From positions 1-64,000 of the forward strand of contig CAZARN010000001.1 in the NCBI GenBank assembly GCA_964487565.1: a stretch of 64,000 nucleotides of DNA, written 5' to 3'. Positions 56,369-64,000 of the stretch are shown one piece after another. A model generated the notes under the pieces. That model made no database searches, had not been told where the DNA came from, and saw nothing but the letters and a program-made list of their open reading frames with translations. Position 1 is the stretch's first letter; each line of letters opens with the position of its first letter. The DNA comes from Phil1 sp964487565 (GTDB lineage Bacteria > Bacillota > Clostridia > Christensenellales > CAG-138). A program made the position numbers and the translations under genes.

Positions 56369-57209
56369 CAGTCTGTGGGCTGAAAATCCGCCCGCGGCAC
56401 GCTGCAAAAGCGGCGACACCGTGATCTTTGAAACGATGGATTGCTATGACGGCGCGGTGGATCACACCGGCCACAGGGAGCACGGCGGCTTTTTGGCAAA
56501 CCCTGCGACAGGCCCGCTTTATGTGGAAGGGGCAATGCCTGGCGGAGCGATCAAGGTCGAGATACTCAGGATCGATATCAACTCCTGGGGCGCAATGGGA
56601 ACGGCGTTCGGCGAGGGCGCGTTTGTGAACATCAAGGGCGAGCGCGTGATGCGCCCGTTCGATATCGTTGACGGCTGCGTTTCGATCGGCAAAAAGCGCA
56701 TTCCGGTGGATCCGATGATAGGCGTCATCGGCGTCGCGCCGGAGGGCTGCGCCGTACCGACCGTGACCCCCGGCCCGCACGGCGGCAACATGGACTGCAA
56801 CCGCATCGTGGAGGGCGCAGTGATATATTTCCCCGTCGCGGCGGAGGGCGCGCTGCTCGGCATGGGCGATCTGCACGCGCTCATGGGCGACGGCGAGGTT
56901 TTCGGCTATGGGCTGGAGCTGCCCGGCGAGGTGACGGTCCGCGTTTCGGCTGTTCCGGATATGCACATAACGCAGCCCCTCCTCTATCAGGGCGCTCGCG
57001 TGATGACCGTGGCTTCAGGACGCGATCTCGAGGAGGCGACACGTTTCGCGCTCGAGGAAATGTATGCGCATCTGATGAAAAACGGCTGGAACGCGCTTGA
57101 CGCGGGACAGCTTATGAGCATGAAGTGCGATCTTGCCATATGCCAGATCGTGGACCCGCTGGTCACGGTGCGCGCGATGATCGACGAGGAGCTTTTCGTC
57201 AACGAATAA
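56337..57209 (+). CDS. Acetamidase/formamidase family protein
   Basis: A 290-aa protein with the FmdA/AmdA family features: VDHTGHREHGGFLANPATGPLYVEGAMPG, GPHGGNMDCN, and LLGMGDLHALMGDGEV, which hold the metal ligands and catalytic Glu/His. It should hydrolyse formamide, acetamide or related amides. A GGAGG 7-8 nt upstream, inside the ferredoxin gene, serves the ATG. A hairpin ends the operon. Confidence 0.9.
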   Translation: MLRITRDKKTDSLWAENPPAARCKSGDTVIFETMDCYDGAVDHTGHREHGGFLANPATGPLYVEGAMPGGAIKVEILRIDINSWGAMGTAFGEGAFVNIKGERVMRPFDIVDGCVSIGKKRIPVDPMIGVIGVAPEGCAVPTVTPGPHGGNMDCNRIVEGAVIYFPVAAEGALLGMGDLHALMGDGEVFGYGLELPGEVTVRVSAVPDMHITQPLLYQGARVMTVASGRDLEEATRFALEEMYAHLMKNGWNALDAGQLMSMKCDLAICQIVDPLVTVRAMIDEELFVNE

Positions 57210-57226
57210 AGCTTCATATACGCTTT

Positions 57227-57258
57227 GAGGCCGCCCTTGACGGGCGGCCTCGTTTATA
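57227..57258 (+). terminator. Terminator after the amidase gene
   Basis: GAGGCCGCCC (57227-57236) and GGGCGGCCTC (57242-57251) form a 10-bp stem followed by GTTTATAT. It sits between convergent operons and may also block folD read-through. Confidence 0.82.
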
Positions 57259-57267
57259 TGGATCGTG

Positions 57268-58125
57268 TTATGCCTGTCTGTCGCGTTCACCGCGCGCGAT
57301 TGCGGCGGCGCGCACCGTGTGCTCGAGCAGCACCGCGCTTGTCATGCTGCCGACGCCTCCCGGCACGGGCGTGTAATTCGCGGCGGCAGCGTTTGCTTCA
57401 TCGGAAACGTCGCCCAATATCGCGCCGTCGACGGCGTTTATGCCAACGTCGGCCACGGTGCAGTTCGCGCCGATGAAATCGGGGCTTATCATGTGCGCTT
57501 TGCCGACTGACGCGACGAGTATGTCCGCGCGTCTGCACTGCGCCGCAAGCTCCTTCGTGCGCGTGTGACAAACCGTGACCGTCGCGTTTTTTGCAAGAAG
57601 AAGCATCGCAAGCGGTTTGCCCACGACGAGGCTTCGCCCGACGATCACCGCGTTGCTGCCTTCGGTCGGTATGGCGTAATGCTCGAGTATTCGCACCACC
57701 GCCTCAGCCGTGCAGGGCGCGAACGCATTTTCGCCGCCCTTCATCACGCGGCCGAGCGCCGCGTCGCTCATGCAGTCGACGTCCTTGTCCGGATCGATGA
57801 GCGCCGCGATCCGCTTTTCGTCAAGGGACCGGGGCAGCGGGCGGAGAACGAGTATCCCGTGTATGTCGGGGTCGGCGTTCTGGGCAAGAAGCGCCTCCTC
57901 AAGGGCGCGCTGGGTGCAGTCCGCATCGAGGGCGACGGATCTTACGCGGCAGGATGCGCCGTCAAAGCGCTTCATTATACCGCGCTCATACGAAACATCA
58001 TCCCCGCGCGCGCCCACGCGGATCACGGCGAGGCAGGGCGTTACGCCTTCCCCAGAAAGACGCGCGATCTCCGGCGCGAGATTTTCACATATCGCCTTTG
58101 CGGCGGCCGCTCCCCGAAGCTCCAT
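57268..58125 (-). CDS. folD: Methylenetetrahydrofolate dehydrogenase/cyclohydrolase FolD
   Basis: A 285-aa bifunctional enzyme interconverting 5,10-methylene-, 5,10-methenyl- and 10-formyl-THF. Motifs include PDIHGILVLRPLP (the family's PxxxGxxVQLPLP has lost Gln) and VIVGRSLVVGKPLAMLLL. It is the last gene of the histidine-degradation operon, taking methenyl-THF from FchA. AGAGGG is 5-7 nt upstream; fchA ends 1 bp before it. Confidence 0.92.
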   Translation of the reverse strand: MELRGAAAAKAICENLAPEIARLSGEGVTPCLAVIRVGARGDDVSYERGIMKRFDGASCRVRSVALDADCTQRALEEALLAQNADPDIHGILVLRPLPRSLDEKRIAALIDPDKDVDCMSDAALGRVMKGGENAFAPCTAEAVVRILEHYAIPTEGSNAVIVGRSLVVGKPLAMLLLAKNATVTVCHTRTKELAAQCRRADILVASVGKAHMISPDFIGANCTVADVGINAVDGAILGDVSDEANAAAANYTPVPGGVGSMTSAVLLEHTVRAAAIARGERDRQA

Positions 58126-58126
58126 T

Positions 58127-58762
58127 TCAGCCCTCTATCTGCGCAAGAAGCGCCCGGTATATTTCCTCGCCCATCGCTTCGCATTCGCCGAGCATAATGC
58201 GGCTTTGCGAGGCGAGCTCCCCGGCGCGCGCGTCGTCCTCCACGCCGGGCACGTTTATCATCACGTTCATATATGCTCCCCGCGCCGCCGCGACGAGGTT
58301 CAGCGCTGCAACGCCGAGATCGCTTGCGCAGTTCGCGTTCGAATGTCCCACAAGGCTTTGCGCAAGTATCAGCGCCGCGTGCGCGTATTGGAGCGTTTCA
58401 AACGGCACCTCGCTTGCGACGAGCGTCGCGTCCGCGATCACGCCGTGGCGTTCGAGCTTCTGCTCGTCGGTATCCTTGGGCAGCTTGAACGCGGCGGATA
58501 TCAGGTTGAACGCTTCCGTGTCCCTGTCGATCTGCATGGCGAGGGAGGCGGCGAGCTTTTTGCCCTCATCCGCAACCGAAATGCAAAGCTCCTGATCGAG
58601 CGGGTATTTCTTTTTGCCTATCGTGAGGCCCGCCACCATCGCGGCAAGACCCGCGCCCTGCGCGCCGCAAAGCGCCGCCGCGCTGCCGCCGCCAGGGGCG
58701 GGCGCGTCCGAGGTCACGGTTTCAATATACTCTGTTACGGTCATGTCCACAAGCTTCTTCAT
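58127..58762 (-). CDS. fchA: Cyclodeaminase/cyclohydrolase family protein (formimino-THF cyclodeaminase)
   Basis: A 211-aa helical protein with the DAPAPGGGSAAALCGAQGAGL motif (about 19-39), as in formiminotransferase-cyclodeaminase C-domains. It releases ammonia from 5-formimino-THF to form 5,10-methenyl-THF. It is encoded separately from ftcD, the bacterial split form. It lies 21 bp after hutI and 1 bp before folD. Confidence 0.9.
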   Translation of the reverse strand: MKKLVDMTVTEYIETVTSDAPAPGGGSAAALCGAQGAGLAAMVAGLTIGKKKYPLDQELCISVADEGKKLAASLAMQIDRDTEAFNLISAAFKLPKDTDEQKLERHGVIADATLVASEVPFETLQYAHAALILAQSLVGHSNANCASDLGVAALNLVAAARGAYMNVMINVPGVEDDARAGELASQSRIMLGECEAMGEEIYRALLAQIEG

Positions 58763-58783
58763 GTTATTCTCCTTGAAAAAAGT

Positions 58784-60019
58784 TTATTGCGCCTCAGGGG
58801 CGATCACCTCATGCGCGAGGTTTGTGCCGAAACGATAGCAAAGCGTCTCCATATCCTCGGCGTCCCATATCACGAGCGCGCCGCGCTTGCCGACCTCAAG
58901 CGTGCCGGATGTTTCCCCGCGGCCGACGGCGCACGCGGCGTTGAGGGTGACGGCGGTGAGTATCTCCTCGCCCGTCATGCGGTACTTTAGATAGGCGAGC
59001 GTCATGCACAGGCCGATGTTGAGCGAGGGACAGCTTCCCGGGTTGAAATCCGTGGCGACGGCGACGGGTATACCGTGCGCGATCATGTCCCGCGCCGGGG
59101 CGTAGGATTTGTTGAGATAAAGCGAGGTGCCCGGCAGCAGCACCGCCGTCACGCCGCCTGCGGCCATCGCGGCCATGCCCCGTTCGCCCGTTGCGACAAG
59201 ATGCTCCGCCGATATCGCGCGCAGCTCCCCGGCGAGGGCGCTGCCGCCAAGCTCGTCGATCTCGTCCGCGTGTATCTTGGGTATAAGGCCACAGCTTCGC
59301 CCGGCCATGAGTATTTTGCGGGACTGCTCCACGCTGAACACGCCGCTTTCGCAGAACACGTCGCAGAATTCGGCGAGCCCCTCGCGGGCGACGGCGGGTA
59401 TCATCTCGCCGCACACGAGCGCGCAGTAATCGTCGGCCCGGTTCTCAAATTCCGGGGGAACGGCGTGGGCGCCCAAAAAAGTCGGCGCGATATCCGCCCG
59501 GCAGGCCGCCCTGAGCCTTCTTATCACGCGAAGCTGCTTAAGCTCGTTTTCAACGTCAAGGCCATAGCCGCTTTTTATTTCGACCGTGGTCACGCCCTGA
59601 TCGAAAAGCTCCGCGACGAAAGCACGGCTGCGGATGAACAGCTCATCCTCCGTGGCCGCGCGCGTTGCGTTGACCGTTGAAAGTATGCCGCCGCCGGCGG
59701 CCAGTATCTCAAGATAGGTTGCGCCTTTGAGCTTTTGCGGCATCTCGTGCTGCCGCCAGCCGCCGAAAACGAGGTGCGTGTGCGCGTCCGTGAGCCCCGG
59801 CGTAACGAGCCTGCCCGCAGCGTCCGTCACGCGCGCCGAAGCGGGTATGTCGCGGGGCAGTTCGCCGTTGCCGCACACGGCGGTTATCACGCCGTCCTCG
59901 ATGAGCACCGCCGCATTTCTGAGCTTGAGATTCACGCCCTGGGCGGCCCCGCAGCGGCTGGTTTTGCCGAGCGGGGTCTGCAGCAGGCCTATGTTTTTTA
60001 TCAGGATCGCTTCAGACAA
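58784..60019 (-). CDS. hutI: Imidazolonepropionase
   Basis: A 411-aa amidohydrolase. The metal ligands are in DAHTHLVFGG (about 79-88) and later His residues (FLGAHAVPPEF; KIHADEIDELGG), and DFNPGSCPS carries the catalytic Asp. It hydrolyses imidazolone-5-propionate to N-formimino-L-glutamate. It overlaps ftcD by 8 bp. Confidence 0.95.
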   Translation of the reverse strand: MSEAILIKNIGLLQTPLGKTSRCGAAQGVNLKLRNAAVLIEDGVITAVCGNGELPRDIPASARVTDAAGRLVTPGLTDAHTHLVFGGWRQHEMPQKLKGATYLEILAAGGGILSTVNATRAATEDELFIRSRAFVAELFDQGVTTVEIKSGYGLDVENELKQLRVIRRLRAACRADIAPTFLGAHAVPPEFENRADDYCALVCGEMIPAVAREGLAEFCDVFCESGVFSVEQSRKILMAGRSCGLIPKIHADEIDELGGSALAGELRAISAEHLVATGERGMAAMAAGGVTAVLLPGTSLYLNKSYAPARDMIAHGIPVAVATDFNPGSCPSLNIGLCMTLAYLKYRMTGEEILTAVTLNAACAVGRGETSGTLEVGKRGALVIWDAEDMETLCYRFGTNLAHEVIAPEAQ

Positions 60020-60908
60020 TGTAATTCTCCAATATCTGCCTGTCCGCGCTGAAGTTCTCGATCTGGAGATAGTATTCCGCGCTGTCGACGAGCGCGCGCA
60101 TCGGCGTAAGGCCGATTATCTCCGTGCCGACGACATGCACGCCCCAGCGTGCGGCCTCGGCCTTGACAAGCTCCAGCACGCGATAAAGCGGCGTGCGGTT
60201 GAAATCGGTCATGTTGATCGAGACCTGCGCGATGTTGCGCTCCTCGAGCATGACGCCGAGCGCCTTGACGCAGTCAAACCCGCCGGAGGAACGGCGGATG
60301 ATTTTGGCGATCTTCGAGGCGACGGAAACATCGCTTGTTGAAAGGTTGATGTTGAACGCCACAAGCGGCATACGGCAGCCGACGGCAACCACGCCCGCCG
60401 TGGGGTTGATGCGCCGTCCGCCGTAATCGGGCTCCCATTCCGGCTCTTTCACCTTTTCCGCCATGCCTTCAAACTGGCCTTTTCTTATCGCCGCAAGGTT
60501 GACCCTGTGCGGGGCCGAGGCGGAATCCTCATATAGGAAGACGGGGATATCCGCTTCCTCGCAAACGCGCGCGGCAAGCTTTTTGGAAAGCTCCACGGTT
60601 TCTTCCTTCGTTATGCCCCTTATGGGGATGAGCGGGATAACGTCCACGGCGCCCATGCGCGGATGCTCGCCCTCGTGATGGTTGAGATCGATAAGCTCCG
60701 CCGCCTTTTTGGCAAGCTTCACCGCCGCCTCGACGACCGCTTCCGGCCCGCCCATATAGGTTATGACGCTGCGGTTGTGGCTCTCGTCGCTCGAATAATC
60801 AAGCAGCGCCACGCCTGCGGTGCCGCGCACCTCGTTCACCACGGCCTCGATCGTCGCCTTATCCCTGCCCTCGCTTATGTTCGGCACACATTCAACGATT
60901 TTTTCCAT
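60012..60908 (-). CDS. ftcD: Glutamate formimidoyltransferase
   Basis: A 298-aa protein equal to the N-terminal transferase half of mammalian FTCD: VECVPNISEGRD at the start, the catalytic-His region NHHEGEHPRMGAVDVIPLIP and the THF site near GGRRINPTAGVVAVG. It moves the formimino group from formiminoglutamate to THF. It starts 1 bp after hutU. Confidence 0.94.
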   Translation of the reverse strand: MEKIVECVPNISEGRDKATIEAVVNEVRGTAGVALLDYSSDESHNRSVITYMGGPEAVVEAAVKLAKKAAELIDLNHHEGEHPRMGAVDVIPLIPIRGITKEETVELSKKLAARVCEEADIPVFLYEDSASAPHRVNLAAIRKGQFEGMAEKVKEPEWEPDYGGRRINPTAGVVAVGCRMPLVAFNINLSTSDVSVASKIAKIIRRSSGGFDCVKALGVMLEERNIAQVSINMTDFNRTPLYRVLELVKAEAARWGVHVVGTEIIGLTPMRALVDSAEYYLQIENFSADRQILENYIV

Positions 60909-60909
60909 T

Positions 60910-62931
60910 TCATTTCATCCTTTCGGCAACTGTTTTTGTTATAAGCTCATCCGAGGCCACATACGGCAGGGTTATCTGCGCGCGGCCTTCGTTTTTTCTG
61001 TTGTACTCGACGCCGGTCTCCATGCTGTGCGGGTTTCTGGCCCAGCTTCTTCTCGCGACGCCGCCCATCACATCCCACATTATCGAGGAGCGAATGATCG
61101 CGTCCACGCGCTCGCTCCCGTCGAGCACGAGACCGAAGCCGCCGTTTATCGCGCGGCCGATCCCGACGCCGCCGCCGTTATGCAGCGCGCAAAGACTCAT
61201 GCCGCGCGCGGCGTTGCCCGCGAAGCATTGCACCGCCATATCGGCCATCACGTTGGAGCCGTCCTTTATGTTTGATGTTTCCCTGAAGGGGGAATCCGTG
61301 CCGGAAACGTCGTGATGATCGCGCCCGATCATCACGGGACCGATCTTCCCCTCGCGCACGAGCTCGTTGAAGCGCAGCGCGATCTTCATCCTGCCCTCCG
61401 CGTCCTGATAGAGTATGCGCGCCTGCGTGCCGACGACGAGCCGGTTTTTCTTCGCGTCCCTTATCCAGATCCAGTTGTCCCTGTCCTGGAATCTGCGCGC
61501 CGGGTCGATACATTCCATCGCGGCGGCGTCCGTCGCGTCGAGGTCGGAGGGCTTGCCGGAAAGGCAGACCCAGCGGAAAGGCCCGTAGCCGTAATCGAAA
61601 AGCTCCGGCCCCATGATATCCTCCACATATGAGGGGAATATGAAGCCGTCCTTCTCATCCATGCCGTTTCTTGATATTTCCGTGACGCCCGCGTCGAACA
61701 CGGCTTTCATGAATGAATTGCCGTAATCGAAGAAATATGTTCCGCGCGCGACAAGGGCCTTTATCGCCTCGAAATGACGTTTGAGCGAAGCGTCCACGCG
61801 CCTGCGGAACTCATCCCTGTCGCTGTGCAGCATGGCGGTGCGCTCCTCGAAGGTGAGGCCCGCCGGGCAGTAGCCGCCCTCATATGCGTTGTGGCAGGAG
61901 GTCTGATCCGAAAGAAGGTCGATGTGTATGCCGTGCGCGACGGCATATTCAAGAAGATCCACGATGTTGCCGTGATAGGCGATGGAGATCGTCTTTTTGG
62001 TGTCCCTGTACGCGCCGGCCTTGGCGAATATTTCGGGCAGGCTTTCGCTCACGGTGTCCACCCAGCCCTGATCGAGGCGCGTCTTTATGCGGCTCATGTC
62101 CACCTCGGCGAATATGCCCACGGCGTTTGCGATGTTGGCGGCCTTCGGCTGCGCGCCGCTCATCCCGCCGAGACCGGAGGACACGAACGTGTGCCCCGCA
62201 AGATCATCCTGTTCGGGTATGCCCAAAAACTTGCGCCCGGCGCCCAGGATCGTGTTGAACGTGCCGTGTACGATGCCCTGCGGCCCGATATACATCCAGC
62301 CGCCGGCGGTCATCTGACCGTAATTGGCACAGCCCATCTCCTCGGCGACCTCCCAGTCGCGAAGGTTGTCGAACATGCCCACCATTATGGCGTTTGTTAT
62401 GATGACGCGCGGGGCTTCCTTCCTTGAGGGGAAAAGCCCCAGCGGATGGCCCGAAAGGAGGACGAGCGTCTGTTCGTCGGTGAGCGCCTCCAGGTATTTT
62501 TTGATGAGGCGGTATTGCAGCCAGTTCTGACATACGCTTCCCGTTTCGCCGTAGGTCACAAGCTCATACGGATAAAGCGCGGTCTCAAAATCAAGGTTGT
62601 TGTCGATCATCACCTGAAAGGCGCGGCCTTCGATGCAGTTGCCCTTGTACTCGTCGATCGGCCGGCCGTATATCCTGCCCGCCGGGCGGTAACGGTAAGC
62701 GTAGATCCTGCCGCGGGTGACAAGCTCCTCCATGAATTCCGGGGCGAGCGTTTCATGCAGCTCCTCCGGCACATAGCGGAGGGCGTTTTTCAACGCGGTC
62801 TCGGCCTGCGCCGGCGTCAGGCGGAAACCCCTGTCCGGAGCGCGCCTTTTCCCCTGTTCAAACGCCGGATAATCCGGCAGCCCGGCGTCGAGCCTGATCT
62901 GCATGGCTTTGCCGATTGTGCTGTTGTTCAT
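60910..62931 (-). CDS. hutU: Urocanate hydratase
   Basis: A 673-aa NAD-dependent enzyme converting urocanate to imidazolonepropionate. It is the long form, similar in length to the animal enzyme rather than the shorter proteobacterial HutU. Family blocks include MTAGGWMYIGPQGIVHGT, the NAD region SSGLGGMSGAQPKAA and GDHH-type RDHHDVSGTDSPFRET. ATG at 62931 with GGAG 7 nt upstream is preferred over one at 62964. Confidence 0.95.
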   Translation of the reverse strand: MNNSTIGKAMQIRLDAGLPDYPAFEQGKRRAPDRGFRLTPAQAETALKNALRYVPEELHETLAPEFMEELVTRGRIYAYRYRPAGRIYGRPIDEYKGNCIEGRAFQVMIDNNLDFETALYPYELVTYGETGSVCQNWLQYRLIKKYLEALTDEQTLVLLSGHPLGLFPSRKEAPRVIITNAIMVGMFDNLRDWEVAEEMGCANYGQMTAGGWMYIGPQGIVHGTFNTILGAGRKFLGIPEQDDLAGHTFVSSGLGGMSGAQPKAANIANAVGIFAEVDMSRIKTRLDQGWVDTVSESLPEIFAKAGAYRDTKKTISIAYHGNIVDLLEYAVAHGIHIDLLSDQTSCHNAYEGGYCPAGLTFEERTAMLHSDRDEFRRRVDASLKRHFEAIKALVARGTYFFDYGNSFMKAVFDAGVTEISRNGMDEKDGFIFPSYVEDIMGPELFDYGYGPFRWVCLSGKPSDLDATDAAAMECIDPARRFQDRDNWIWIRDAKKNRLVVGTQARILYQDAEGRMKIALRFNELVREGKIGPVMIGRDHHDVSGTDSPFRETSNIKDGSNVMADMAVQCFAGNAARGMSLCALHNGGGVGIGRAINGGFGLVLDGSERVDAIIRSSIMWDVMGGVARRSWARNPHSMETGVEYNRKNEGRAQITLPYVASDELITKTVAERMK

Positions 62932-62960
62932 AACATTGCTCCTTTCAAGGTCATTGCAAT

Positions 62961-64000
62961 TCATATCGTCAGTCCGCCGGCGCGGTTTATGCTTCCGTCG
63001 CGAATAAGGGCTTCCACCGCGTTCATATACGGATACATTATAACATCCTCGCGTATCGGAGGAACACAGGCGCGTATAACATCGTATACGGCCTTTGTCG
63101 CGGGCGCTGCTTTTTCCTCGCCGCGCAGCCAGAGCGCCTGCGAAGCGGCAAAAAGCTCGATGGCAAGCACCTTGCGCGCGTTGTCCAGTATGCTCACGGC
63201 CTTGCGCGCGGCGGTGGTGCCCATGCTCACATGATCCTCCTGATTTGCGGAGGACGGTATCGAATCAACGCTTGCCGGGTGCGCGAGCACCTTGTTTTCG
63301 CTGACCATGCTCGCCGCGGCGTACTGCGCGATCATGAAGCCGGAATTGAGGCCGCCGTGCTTGGTCAAAAACGCGGGCAGGCCGTTTGAAAGCGCCGGGT
63401 TCACAAGGCGTTCCGTGCGCCGTTCAGAAACATCCGCAAGCTCCGCGAGGGCGATGCCCAGAAAATCGAAGGCGAGGGCCATCGGCTCACCGTGAAAATT
63501 GCCGCCGGAGATCGCCTCGTCCTCCTCGGGAAAAATGATGGGATTGTCGGTGACGGAATTTATCTCGCGCGTTACGGCTGCGTGGACATAACCCACGGCG
63601 TCCCGGCAGGCGCCGTGTATCTGCGGCACGCAGCGCACGGAATATGCGTCCTGCACCTTGCCGGGCTGCGCGTCAAGCGCAAGCGCGCTGCCGTCAAGCA
63701 GCCGCAGCAGATTCGCCGCGCATTGCCCCTGCCCCTCGTGCGGGCGGACGTCATGCACCTTGGGGTCGAACGCCTTCTTTATGCCAAGCTGCGCTTCGCA
63801 CGTCATCGCGGCAGCGATATCCGCTGTCATGCAAAGCGACTGCGCGTCGTATACCGCAAGCGCGCCGATGCCCGTCATCACGCAGGTGCCGTTGATGAGC
63901 GCGAGGCCTTCCTTCGCTTCAAGCGCGACCGGCGCGATCCCCGCCCTTTGCATCGCTTCGGCGCCCGGCAGCCTTTCGCCGTTATAGAACGCCTCGCCCT
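62961..64000 (-). CDS. hutH: Histidine ammonia-lyase, 3' part
   Basis: The open frame continues past the window edge. The visible 346 residues (from GEAFYNGERLPGAEAM) cover the C-terminal two thirds of HutH, with LALINGTCVMTG, PQIHGACRDA and SGGNFHGEP, which contribute active-site residues. The Ala-Ser-Gly that forms the MIO group would be upstream, outside the window. It is the first known gene of the hut operon here; hutU follows 29 bp later. Confidence 0.93.
   Translation of the reverse strand, partial: GEAFYNGERLPGAEAMQRAGIAPVALEAKEGLALINGTCVMTGIGALAVYDAQSLCMTADIAAAMTCEAQLGIKKAFDPKVHDVRPHEGQGQCAANLLRLLDGSALALDAQPGKVQDAYSVRCVPQIHGACRDAVGYVHAAVTREINSVTDNPIIFPEEDEAISGGNFHGEPMALAFDFLGIALAELADVSERRTERLVNPALSNGLPAFLTKHGGLNSGFMIAQYAAASMVSENKVLAHPASVDSIPSSANQEDHVSMGTTAARKAVSILDNARKVLAIELFAASQALWLRGEEKAAPATKAVYDVIRACVPPIREDVIMYPYMNAVEALIRDGSINRAGGLTI

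Noticed and set aside
1..64000. CRISPR arrays, insertion sequences, prophage or integrative elements
   Set aside because: No regular direct-repeat array, transposase, integrase or phage structural gene was seen. The repeats found are inside coding regions or are regulatory palindromes.

Overview
The window looks like a chromosomal segment of a GC-rich, endospore-forming member of the Clostridia (Bacillota). The evidence is spoIIR, sleB-ypeB, cwlD and a cotH-family gene, strong AGGAGG-type ribosome binding sites, TTGACA/TATAAT promoters, a class I cyclic-di-GMP riboswitch, a putative sortase-anchored surface protein and a histidine-to-folate pathway. Genes are dense, almost all intact, and arranged in short operons that switch strand often. 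I see no insertion sequence, prophage, CRISPR array or rRNA. The genus cannot be named from the sequence.

Layout. 1-190: 5' end of tuf, preceded by tRNA-Gly(CCC) with its own promoter (minus strand). 0.5-8.2 kb: DUF885 lipoprotein, BadF/NagK-type kinase, CwlD amidase, a cluster of DnaA-box-like 9-mers, Mrp/NBP35 ATPase, radical SAM protein, homocysteine methyltransferase domain and a zinc-dependent phospholipase C-like protein. 8.2-13.8 kb: a surface-protein region in which a repeat-rich putative sortase substrate diverges from a secreted transglutaminase-like protein behind a c-di-GMP riboswitch, followed by a zinc-ribbon membrane protein. 13.9-20.3 kb: ybaK, then a minus-strand operon ispE-murC-membrane protein-pepF-two small proteins. 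20.3-24.7 kb: spoIIR-sleB-ypeB, then a hypothetical gene, an MBL-fold hydrolase and a DUF1893 protein.

24.7-29.9 kb: NUDIX hydrolase, an unknown gene, then rpmG-secE-nusG-rplK-rplA and rplJ-rplL with an L10-type leader. The cluster ends at a terminator; rpoB does not follow. 29.9-35.0 kb: minus-strand run MFS-radC-phosphosugar mutase-MATE. 35.1-38.1 kb: KtrB/KtrA-type potassium uptake and a GNAT protein. 38.1-43.6 kb: minus-strand operon dapF - double-domain pseudouridine synthase - sdaAB - sdaAA - TIGR01906 membrane protein - tsaD, with ATGA overlaps. 43.7-48.5 kb: plus-strand operon of two diacylglycerol-kinase-like paralogues, a membrane-anchored beta-propeller-like protein, CvpA, an rRNA methyltransferase-like protein and a TSCPD protein. 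48.6-53.3 kb: a triple-repeat lipoprotein under a consensus promoter with a perfect LacI-type palindrome, and the convergent trio VTC - DUF4956 - CotH. 53.4-57.2 kb: HAD phosphatase, MFS transporter, CD1871A-type microprotein, NapH-like ferredoxin and acetamidase/formamidase. 57.3-64 kb: hutH(partial)-hutU-ftcD-hutI-fchA-folD, which degrades histidine and carries the formimino carbon into the tetrahydrofolate pool.

The most interesting items are the riboswitch whose conserved 3' end can instead form a terminator-like hairpin covering the ribosome binding site; the VTC/DUF4956/CotH trio with an upstream inverted repeat; the single-chain double RluA protein; the DnaA-box cluster between mrp and cwlD; the LacI-type operator on the repeat lipoprotein; and four genes whose start codons lie 6-7 nt after a TATAAT box with no ribosome binding site, suggesting leaderless mRNAs.
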